From a virus: DNA of 37,572 bases. A program made the position numbers and the translations under genes. The stretch is taken from positions 1 through 37,572 of the IMG/VR virus record IMGVR_UViG_3300027985_000763, one strand, 5' to 3'. The notes under the pieces are model-generated. The model was given only the letters and a program-made list of their open reading frames with translations, did not search any database and had not been told where the DNA came from. Position 1 is the stretch's first letter; each line of letters opens with the position of its first letter. This document shows, piece after piece, positions 1-7,800 of the stretch.

Positions 1-307
1 CAATACTGCATACACAAGTCGCCTCCTGCCAGCAACATCATATTACAATACAGATACAACTTTTATTTACAAAAAATTTACAGATAACTCACAACAATTA
101 TGGATAAATGGTGTTCTTGTTGCAAGCGGTGCAGGAACTTCATATACAAATCAGCAATCTTATCTTTGTACTAATGCGGGATGCAAGGCCGCCGGAATCT
201 GGCACACAACCAGTATCGATGTGGCGGCGTTACATATAGCAATGATGGCAATAGCCCCGCCCGGAAAAAATTTGATAGATGGATTTGATGGCAGGACGGT
301 GAAATGA
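1..307 (+). CDS. C-terminal part of LamG-like tail/receptor-binding protein (partial)
   Basis: An open frame enters at base 2 and stops with TGA at 305-307 (101 residues visible). The stretch with WINGVLVASG followed by a Gly/Ser turn resembles the strands of LamG/concanavalin-like domains, which phages use for receptor or glycan binding. It sits directly upstream of a tail-associated gene whose ATG (304) overlaps this stop. The gene beginning at 37300 at the other end is the likely N-terminal half if the molecule is circular, but it is one base out of frame with this part when the ends are joined directly. Family assignment is by pattern only. Confidence 0.55.
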   Translation, partial: NTAYTSRLLPATSYYNTDTTFIYKKFTDNSQQLWINGVLVASGAGTSYTNQQSYLCTNAGCKAAGIWHTTSIDVAALHIAMMAIAPPGKNLIDGFDGRTVK

Positions 308-2304
308 GATATTTTTATCCAGATATATTTGGCGATTACATTTTGTTTGCGGTGCAATGCAGCTCCGCAGACGGGGCCAAGACCGACCCGACAGCCTACA
401 GTCTCGCCGTGTACGAGATTGACGGCAGCGTCGCCACGATTGCGGGGACGGCGATCACCGGTAGCCCATTCACACCTGCCCAGATCGCGTCAAAGACGGG
501 ATTATGGGCGGCAAAAATTTCCAAAACCGCATTTACGGTCGGCAAACAATATCTGTTTGTGTGGGAAATGACGGTTGCCGGGATCACAGCCGCGAAACAG
601 GAGATATGGTGTGCTGTCAACGCGGCCAGTTTTAAGGCTGACGTTTCCGGTCTCTCTATTTTTGATCCGGCGACCGATACAGTGATAGTGAGTAATACCG
701 AGGCCTGCAAAGCCGATATATCTGGCGTCACAAGCGGTTTAGCGGCGCTCACAGGACGCCTCACAGACGTCAGGGCAGGTTATCTTGATAATCTCAATAT
801 AACCAGTGGGGCCATAGCGACAACGGCCATCACAGACGGCTTGGCGCTGGAAGAAACATCACAGTTGATTTTGTCGGAAATTGAACAGGCGGTCCTGACT
901 CAGACCAATATCACTTTTGTAGCCGATTCCGTGGCAGTTAATGCCGGAACACCCGCCGGATTAATAACAAATACAAATACACACGACGAGACATATTATT
1001 CGGTCGCCGCCGCATCTAATGCGATAGATTTTGAAGTTGATTTTAACATCGGCCTACAGCGGTCACCAGTTTCTCTCACCGTTCACGGGCGGCTTGTCGA
1101 GGGGATAGCTCCTTTTGAAGATAGCATAGATATATATGCCTACAACTATAATACACTATCGTATGACCACGTTTCCCCTATTTCAGGCGATTTTGTGCAT
1201 TCAACTGATGATGTGATCAAGTCAGTTAATTTTAATCAATATCATGTTAGTGATACCGGTAATGTCAAGGTCAAGTTTTCTGGTGCAAGCCTTGATACGG
1301 CGACCGCATTTTATATCGACTATATCTATGTTGAGGCAGCAATCAATACGGCAGTATTCGCAACATACGATCAGGCCGATACGATCCTATCTATTACTAC
1401 AGAGGCCCGGCTCTCCAAGCTGGATGTCACCGGGACACTTGCGAATACTGATAATGCCGATGCTTTCAAGGAGGCCTGCCCGGAGGCCGTAGTGGATTTA
1501 TCCGGCGTCCCCGCCGATGTCTGGGGATATACCGACAAGACCGTCAATATCGGGTCGGTTAATAATGTATCCGTATCTGGCCCCGGCGATTTCAAGGCGG
1601 ACTTTTCGGGCCTTCCGGGGCTTATCTGGGATTATTCGGAGCGCGGGATAACCGAGCCGGTTACGGTTGGGTATGTTGGGGCAACGCCGGTCACAAGCCC
1701 GGACGATTTCAAAGCCGACGTTTCGGCGCTGGTCCCGTCTGGCAGCCGCATCCTGACGGTCCAGTTTTACGAGACCGGCACGACCACGCCGGTCCCTGAT
1801 GTCCGGGTTTCGGTCAGGGCTGGTGGCGTCCTGCTGTTTTCCGGGTATTCTGATGCCGCCGGAATTTTCCGAATGGCGATCAACGACGGCGACTATCAAG
1901 TTCTGGCATATCAGGCATGGTATGTATTTGCTCCGGTTGACGTGACTGTTTCCGGAGATACATCCATAACTGTTTACGGGGACACGCAAGCAGAGAGTGT
2001 CCCAGCTCCGGATCATGCTTCTGACTGCCGGGTTTCAGTGCCACTCGCAAGCTACAGCGGCGCTGGCCGGTTGACGGAAGAGGATATTTCAAATGCCTAT
2101 GCCCGGATCAAGGTTCTACCTCTGAATGTGGGCGGGCGGTATTATTCGGGGCAACAGATACCGGCGTCTTGGGATGACACCCGGCAGGAAATCTACTGGG
2201 AAATCGTTCAGGGCGCGACGGTATATATCCACGTCCCGCTCCACAATATCCGTAAAGAAGTAGTCTTGCCTGAATCCGCATTTTATGAAGTCGGAGAGGA
2301 TTAA
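304..2304 (+). CDS. BppU-like / multidomain tail or adsorption protein
   Basis: 666 aa. The N-terminal ~110 residues have the look of a BppU-type baseplate upper-protein N-domain (short beta strands around a small-molecule-like parameter description), which attaches receptor-binding modules to a tail. The middle contains three or more copies of a short motif around FKADVSGL / FKADFSGL (near residues 110, 135, 445, 485). The region around residues 500-575 resembles a carboxypeptidase-regulatory-like beta sandwich, and a similar domain ends the tail protein at 10276. The start ATGA overlaps the preceding stop, implying translational coupling. Location between the head-completion genes and the connector genes is unusual for a Mu-type order and suggests an inserted adsorption cassette. 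Confidence 0.55.
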   Translation: MRYFYPDIFGDYILFAVQCSSADGAKTDPTAYSLAVYEIDGSVATIAGTAITGSPFTPAQIASKTGLWAAKISKTAFTVGKQYLFVWEMTVAGITAAKQEIWCAVNAASFKADVSGLSIFDPATDTVIVSNTEACKADISGVTSGLAALTGRLTDVRAGYLDNLNITSGAIATTAITDGLALEETSQLILSEIEQAVLTQTNITFVADSVAVNAGTPAGLITNTNTHDETYYSVAAASNAIDFEVDFNIGLQRSPVSLTVHGRLVEGIAPFEDSIDIYAYNYNTLSYDHVSPISGDFVHSTDDVIKSVNFNQYHVSDTGNVKVKFSGASLDTATAFYIDYIYVEAAINTAVFATYDQADTILSITTEARLSKLDVTGTLANTDNADAFKEACPEAVVDLSGVPADVWGYTDKTVNIGSVNNVSVSGPGDFKADFSGLPGLIWDYSERGITEPVTVGYVGATPVTSPDDFKADVSALVPSGSRILTVQFYETGTTTPVPDVRVSVRAGGVLLFSGYSDAAGIFRMAINDGDYQVLAYQAWYVFAPVDVTVSGDTSITVYGDTQAESVPAPDHASDCRVSVPLASYSGAGRLTEEDISNAYARIKVLPLNVGGRYYSGQQIPASWDDTRQEIYWEIVQGATVYIHVPLHNIRKEVVLPESAFYEVGED

Positions 2305-2305
2305 T

Positions 2306-2722
2306 ATGTATTGTGATTATAACGATCTGGTAGCCAAGATAGATGAATCTACGCTGATACAATTATCTGATGATAACAATGAGGGGTATGTTGACCAGAC
2401 CGTCATTGATGTAGCTATTTCATCAGCGTGCGCAGAAATTGATGGGTATTTGGCAACTCGTTATCCGGTACCAGTCACAACAGCCGTGCCTGTCCTCAAG
2501 CCGTGCGCTGTTGATTTGACTGTCTATAACATGTATTCCCGCAAGAGTGCCGGACCTCCGGAACACATTATCGGAAAATACGACAACTGGATAAAATTTT
2601 TATCCAAGATTGCCGAGGGCAAGATTGATCTGATCCCTGAAGCCGAGACTGTATCCGGCGGAACATCGCAGGTTGACGCCGGGGACCGGGTGTTTACGCG
2701 GTCTACTATGACGGGATTTTGA
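2306..2722 (+). CDS. Head-tail connector protein, DUF1320 (Mu gp36-like)
   Basis: 138 aa from ATG 2306, chosen because a GGAGAGG site lies just upstream and the longer in-frame start at 2285 would overlap the preceding gene. The opening (YNDLVAKI...LIQLSDD), the central AEIDGYLATRYP motif and the C-terminal RVFTRSTMTGF match the DUF1320 family represented by Mu gp36. In that family the protein is thought to act at the head-tail interface. Followed immediately by the gp37-like and gp38-like genes, exactly as in Mu. Confidence 0.85.
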   Translation: MYCDYNDLVAKIDESTLIQLSDDNNEGYVDQTVIDVAISSACAEIDGYLATRYPVPVTTAVPVLKPCAVDLTVYNMYSRKSAGPPEHIIGKYDNWIKFLSKIAEGKIDLIPEAETVSGGTSQVDAGDRVFTRSTMTGF

Positions 2723-2724
2723 GT

Positions 2725-3192
2725 ATGGACATAACCTATGCCGAAATCGAAAACGCAATACTGGATAAGCTGATACCACTCAAGGCGACCCTTGGCATTC
2801 GGGCGCTCGACGGGTATAACGGCGACTTTGACCCGGAAACGATTGCGATAGAGGCACTGGTATTCCCTGCGATATTTGTTGCGATTGAAGAGATGATAAG
2901 CTCTCAGATAAACAACCGGGACAACCGGCAGTTGACAGTCAGGGTTTACGCTGCTGCAAAAAATGTCAGGGGAGAGGCATCACAGAGGCGCGGTGACTCC
3001 CGAAATTTGGGAGTCTACACACTGCTGGAGAGTATCAGAGCGGCCTTAAACCGGCAGATAGTCGCCACAGCGTCCGGCCACAGATTGAGCGCGATGATAC
3101 TCAAATCTGAAAAAATCGTGGCGCATTCAAAGCAGATGGGGCTTTGCATCGCAGTCGCGGAATATCAATTAAGCACGGCGGTCATGCCGTAA
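2725..3192 (+). CDS. DUF1834 protein (Mu gp37-like, tail terminator/connector)
   Basis: 155 aa. The frame can begin at a TTG (2719), but the ATG at 2725 is preferred; it follows the previous stop by two bases. The opening ITYAEIENAILDKL and the central segment ending in NRDNRQLTVRVYAAAKN fit the DUF1834 / Mu gp37 family. Length and position between the gp36-like and gp38-like genes are as expected. Likely role: tail completion or tail terminator ring, inferred from gene order. Confidence 0.78.
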   Translation: MDITYAEIENAILDKLIPLKATLGIRALDGYNGDFDPETIAIEALVFPAIFVAIEEMISSQINNRDNRQLTVRVYAAAKNVRGEASQRRGDSRNLGVYTLLESIRAALNRQIVATASGHRLSAMILKSEKIVAHSKQMGLCIAVAEYQLSTAVMP

Positions 3193-3202
3193 GGAGATGT
3201 AG

Positions 3203-3403
3203 ATGGATTGTATTATCAATCCCGGAAACGCACTCAGTTATTATGAGGACTCCGGCGGGAGGAAAATCCCGAAGGAATTCAGGGCCGGCGACCGGGTTAT
3301 ATTGCCGGAGGGTCTGGCCGAGCAGTTGGAAAAAGCGGGGGTCGTAAGTTTTGTCCCCGCATCAAGAACAAAAAACTCAATAAACAGGACCGAAAAGGAA
3401 TAA
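3203..3403 (+). CDS. DUF2635 protein (Mu gp38-like)
   Basis: 66 aa, preceded by AAGGAGATGTAG. Small protein with the family pattern: N-terminal short strand, then RKIPKEFRAGDRVILPEGL, which resembles the VPD/IPxxG turn of DUF2635 proteins encoded between gp37 and the tail sheath or tube of Mu-like phages. The last ~15 residues are basic and unstructured. Function in the family is not established. Confidence 0.7.
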   Translation: MDCIINPGNALSYYEDSGGRKIPKEFRAGDRVILPEGLAEQLEKAGVVSFVPASRTKNSINRTEKE

Positions 3404-3406
3404 AAA

Positions 3407-4177
3407 ATGCCCAATAGAAGTCCAGAAAATCATATCATGGTAGGCAGTGGTTATGCCTATTTTGCCCTTAAAGCCGCAGACGGGAGTTACGGACCTAATC
3501 TCAATCTTGGGAATCTCACTGCATTCGAGAGCGACGTTGCAACCGAGAAGAGCGAGCATTTTTCTACTGGGTCGGGATTCCGGGTGCTTGACAAATCAGT
3601 CATCAAGAGTATTACCCCGACATTTTCGATAACGCTTGACGAATGCTCAGCCGAAAACCTTCAGAGATACAACCTCGCCGGGTCGGTAGATGTGACGCAG
3701 GTTGCAGTAACTGCCGGGGCCGGGACAATCACGATTGCCGCAGATGACGCGGTGGTCAACAGCCTTCATGATTTGGGCAAGGTCTATGTGACTGACGTTA
3801 CAATCACGACACCTGCCGGGATGGTCGAGGGGACTGATTACGCTGTCAACGCCGCAGCAGGTCGCCTCGAAATCCTTCCGGGGTCCGGCATGATAGGTCA
3901 GGCCGTCGCCGGGACATTCAATGCCGCAGGCGTCACGTACAAAAAGCTCACTCCGTATGTTACCACAAAACTTGAGGGCCGTCTGACATTTGTCGGCGAC
4001 AACCCTTCAGGGCCGGGTCTGTTGGTCAGGGAACAACTTGTCGAAATGTCGCCGACAGGATCAATGTCATATATCAGCGATGATATTATCACTATCCAGT
4101 TCGAGGGGACGTTTCTGAAAAGCACTGACACAACCGCTCCTTTTGGGACTATGCTCATAGATGCAGTGGTAGCATAG
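3407..4177 (+). CDS. Major tail tube protein (siphovirus type)
   Basis: 256 aa. Position after the gp38-like gene and before the tail-assembly chaperones is where Mu has sheath then tube; here a single beta-rich protein is present. The N-terminal third carries an acidic turn-rich segment followed by ITPTFSITLDE, and the C-terminal third has MSYISDDIITIQFEGTFLKS, both typical of tail-tube beta-sandwich proteins. A central insertion (about residues 95-170) may be an extra surface domain. Absence of any sheath gene supports a non-contractile tail. A GC-rich hairpin follows the stop. Confidence 0.72.
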   Translation: MPNRSPENHIMVGSGYAYFALKAADGSYGPNLNLGNLTAFESDVATEKSEHFSTGSGFRVLDKSVIKSITPTFSITLDECSAENLQRYNLAGSVDVTQVAVTAGAGTITIAADDAVVNSLHDLGKVYVTDVTITTPAGMVEGTDYAVNAAAGRLEILPGSGMIGQAVAGTFNAAGVTYKKLTPYVTTKLEGRLTFVGDNPSGPGLLVREQLVEMSPTGSMSYISDDIITIQFEGTFLKSTDTTAPFGTMLIDAVVA

Positions 4178-4189
4178 TTTAACTACACC

Positions 4190-4208
4190 GGGCCGGAATC
4201 ACCGGCCC
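4190..4208 (+). terminator. GC-rich hairpin after tail tube gene (weak terminator or mRNA stabiliser)
   Basis: Perfect 7-bp inverted repeat GGGCCGG / CCGGCCC with a 5-nt loop, followed only by TTAATAT. Without a proper U-tract this is at best a partial terminator. It sits between the abundant tube protein and the low-copy chaperones, where a hairpin often sets relative expression. Confidence 0.5.
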
Positions 4209-4233
4209 TTAATATATCAGGAGATTAAAAAAA

Positions 4234-4605
4234 ATGGACAAAATTATCAAGCTGGACTCTATCAATGCGACAAAAACCATCAGCCCCCTCCGCGTCAAGC
4301 ACATCCGGGACTATGCCGTCAAGCTGGCATCCGGCAGTCTCGTTGACCTCACCGACAACGCTGCGATCCTAAAATGGATAGACAGCGAAACAGAGACAAT
4401 TCTCGAACGCTGCACGGATATCACGCCGGAAGAATTTGGGAATTTGACCTTTGACGATGTGGGGAAACTCTGGAAGGCGCTGATAGAGGTGAATGATTTT
4501 TTGTACCGGAAGGTAAGGGAGGCAATGGCAAGCGCGGCAGCAATCAAGGCAGCGGATGTAAAAGCCTCTGGGAATCCCTCTGCCGTTCCGTCGCCTGCCT
4601 CATAA
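4234..4605 (+). CDS. Tail assembly chaperone (G-like, upstream frame)
   Basis: 123 aa, good GGAGATTAAAAAA ribosome site. Its place between tail tube and tape measure is the conserved place of the tail assembly chaperone pair (lambda G/GT, Mu gp41 region). The protein is mostly helical with a central acidic patch and ends in an Ala/Pro-rich tail. The -1 frame is open from 4497 (just after a TGA at 4494-4496) to 4880 and lacks its own start before 4692, so a G-T fusion made by -1 frameshifting is likely. A perfect slippery heptamer T TTT TTG lies at 4497-4503 in the correct phase. Confidence 0.75.
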   Translation: MDKIIKLDSINATKTISPLRVKHIRDYAVKLASGSLVDLTDNAAILKWIDSETETILERCTDITPEEFGNLTFDDVGKLWKALIEVNDFLYRKVREAMASAAAIKAADVKASGNPSAVPSPAS

Positions 4606-4880
4606 GGCACGGGCATACGGGCGCGTGGGAATATAGATGGGATTTTTTTCAGATCGCCTTACAGGAGCTTGCGGACAGCAAGGGCGATGACATGCGCGAA
4701 CTGGCGACCGCCGTCCGGATGGGCGCGTGGGCGGACGAACAGAAGTGGGAAAAATTTATGAAGCCGAAACCACAGCCGAAGAGGTCCGGAAGCAGACAAG
4801 CCGCCGGAAAGCCAAATCCAATGGCGGCCATCTTGCGGATGGATCAGGATATAAGCAGGGCGCTGAATGGCAAACGATAA
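4497..4880 (+). CDS. Tail assembly chaperone, T-like frameshift extension
   Basis: Open reading in the -1 frame relative to the upstream chaperone, ending at 4880 and overlapping the tape measure start by 14 bases. The segment around WEYRWDFFQIALQELAD and RMGAWADEQKWEKFMKP looks like a genuine helical chaperone C-domain. There is no ATG, GTG or TTG in frame before ATG 4692, which would remove that domain, so I annotate it as the translated extension of the gene at 4234. The coordinate 4497 marks the slippery site; the exact slip point is not proven (a second, weaker option is AAAA at 4560-4563). Confidence 0.6.
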   Translation, partial: FFVPEGKGGNGKRGSNQGSGCKSLWESLCRSVACLIRHGHTGAWEYRWDFFQIALQELADSKGDDMRELATAVRMGAWADEQKWEKFMKPKPQPKRSGSRQAAGKPNPMAAILRMDQDISRALNGKR

Positions 4881-7800
4881 TAAATTAGAGATACTTGTAA
4901 CTCTCAAGGACAACGCAAAGGCGGGGCTGGCGGCTATTGTCGGCAACCTTGACAAAATAAAGGGGGCCGCTGATGGAGCGGCCTCTGTTGTTTTGAACCT
5001 CAAAAATGTTCTGGGCGGCTTGGGTGCAGGACTGGCCTTAAAGGATGTCGTAAGCACCTTTGCAAATTTTGATGATGTGATGCGAACCGTCGGCGCTATC
5101 ACCTATGACGCCGGAATGTCGGTCGAACAGACGGCAAAGCAAATAGCGGACATGACGGCGCTTGCCCAAAAAATGGGCGCTGAAACCCGGTATTCAGCTT
5201 CCGAAGCCGCCGAAGCCCTGAAATTTTTGGCAATGGCCGGATTTTCCGCAGACAAGGCAATGGCGGCGCTTCCGGGCGTCCTCAATCTTGCCGCAGCGGC
5301 GGGGATGGACTTAGGGGCAGCTGCCGATATCGCAACCAATGTCCTGTCCGGCCTGCAACTCCCAATCTCTGACCTCGCACGGGTCAACGACGTACTGGCC
5401 AAGGCCGCTACATCCGCAAACACAAACGTCATGGAGTTGGGCGAAGCCTTTAAGATTGCTGGTCCGGCTGCGAAGGGGTCCAACCAATCGCTGGAAGAGA
5501 CAGCCGTAGTCTTGGGAGCGCTGGCAAACAACGGTATCAAGGGCGCGGAGGGCGGACACGCCGTCAAGCGGATGTTGCTCGCGTTGCAAGCCCCGACAGC
5601 GGAAGCCAAAAAAACTCTTGACGATCTTGGTATAACGCTCAGGGATTCCGAGGGTAAGTTCCGAGGGCTTATCCCGGTAATCAAGGATTTAGGCGCGGCT
5701 GGCCTTGATCTTACCACAGCCGACGCAATTTTTGGCAAGTTTACGGCTACGGCTGCCGTTGCGGCTGCCGGTGCAGTAACGGATATAGATCGTCTAACTG
5801 TTGCGATTGATAATGCTGGCGGGACAACAGACCGTATAGCCGGGCAGATGGAGGCCGGGTTAGGCGGCGCAATCCGTGCGCTGTTAAGCGCTGTCGAGGG
5901 CTTCAAAATTGCCTTCGGGAAAGGTTTGGAAGGCGACGCGACGGAAGCTGTTGTCTTCCTGACGGGCAAAGTCCGTGAGGCTATCGAGGTCGTCAAAGGA
6001 TTAAGCGATTCAGGCGAAATTAAAAAATGGTCCGGGGCATTTGTCGCCGCGTTTAAGGACGCTGTAGAGTACATCGAGGCCTTTTTGTCCAAGGCCGGGG
6101 CAGTAGCTACCAGCATGGCCCCGGTGATAGACACATTTATCAGGTGGTCGCCTGAAATAGTCGGCGTGGCAGTTGGGCTTAAAACCCTTAGTGTAGCGTT
6201 GGGTATCGTTCAGGGCGCAATGGCCCTTACCAACGCGGCTATGGGCCTCGGCTCATGGGTTACATACCTTAAGCACGTTCAGACCGCAAGCACGGACACC
6301 AACATATTATCCGTGAGTACGGCGTCTTTGGGCAACGCTCTCACGGTTGCCGGGGCCGCAGTCGGTGCGTTTTTTGCCGGATGGCAGGTCGGCAAATTAA
6401 TATCTGCCTCGGACGCCTTTGGCCTTTTCCCGATCACGGTAGGGGAATCGGTCCAGATTGCGTTCGGGATGATCGACGGCCAGATATCCTTAATCAAGAC
6501 CGGTTTTCTGGAGGTTCGGAAGGCGTGGAACGAGGCCACTGGCGATATGGAGGAAGTCGCAGCAATACAGGCCAGTATTGACGCTGAGACCGCATACCGC
6601 GCCGAGGTCGAGGCAACAATCCTCAGTATCAAAAATAAGGGAGCCTCGGAAGCAGAAGCAACAGCCGCCAGCGTCGCCGCCGCATCCGGAAGGTCTGCCC
6701 TGATTGCCGAAGGACTGGCCGCTGATGCTGCCGCAAATGCAACACGGGTAGCCGATGCAGAGGCAGCAGCCGATAAGGTTTCCGCAGCCGAAAAAGCAGC
6801 CGCAAGAGCGGCAACCGCTGCGGCGCGGGAATCAGTCGCCGAATATCTTGCCGTACAAAAAGAAAAAAGCGAGCAGGCCAAAGCCGTGATGGAACAGCAC
6901 ATCGCGGATATTGAAATGCTTGAGGGCAAAGGTGTCCTGACGGCGAATGAGGCCCTGACCGAAAAGCTACAGGCTGAGATAAAATACAGCACCGACGCGC
7001 TCCGGATCGCTACGGAGAGCAACGCCGCAGTCAAAAAAGTTTACGGTGAAGACAGCAAGGAGTTTAAGGCGGCTCAAAAAAATAAAGAAGCCGCCCTGAA
7101 AGACGTTGCCGCCGCAAGCAAAAAAATATCCGATGAAATGCTCAAAATGGACAAGGCCGCAGCTAACAGCCGCCTGTCCGCTCAAAGCAAGATCGCTGAT
7201 TTGCGCCGGGCAGAAATGTCAGATTATGACGCATATAAGGACAAGATAGCCGAGGTTCAGCGGCTGATTACCGCAGCGGGGGCGATGGGGGTCGAAAATT
7301 CTGAGCAGGCGATTGAAATGTATAACGAGGCTATGGACAAGGCTTCGGGGCTGGGGAATGCAATAACTGAAAACGGGACCGAAATGATATCCCAGAGCGC
7401 AGCGACTACTAAGGCAATAGACCTCATAAAGGCAGCTCAGATAGGTATAGAGGGCGCTGCAATCCGTCAGAAAGACAGCCTTAAAGCTGTCGCCGGTGAA
7501 CTCGACTCTCAGAACAAGGCCGCCGCTGAATCCGTAGGCGACGCTACATCAAAGATTGACGGAATGGCGAAGGGTATCAATGATCTTAATCAGACCCTTT
7601 CAAAACTTGCGATTCCGGAACTCAAAATTGATTCAAATGAAAAAGAGGTGTTGGCTGGTATTGACCACATTGAGGACCGAATGGCTAATATTAAACACGG
7701 CATGGTCGAGCTTGATCTTGACACATCCGGGTTTGATGCCGCAATCAATGAGGTGAAATCAAAAATAGACGCATTGCGGAAGCAGGTCTCTGATGTCAAG

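Noticed and set aside
5103-6134. Long minus-strand ORF (343 aa)
   Set aside because: It is antisense to the tape measure, very rich in Ala/Ser/Pro as expected from the complement of Ala-rich coding sequence, and lacks a ribosome site.
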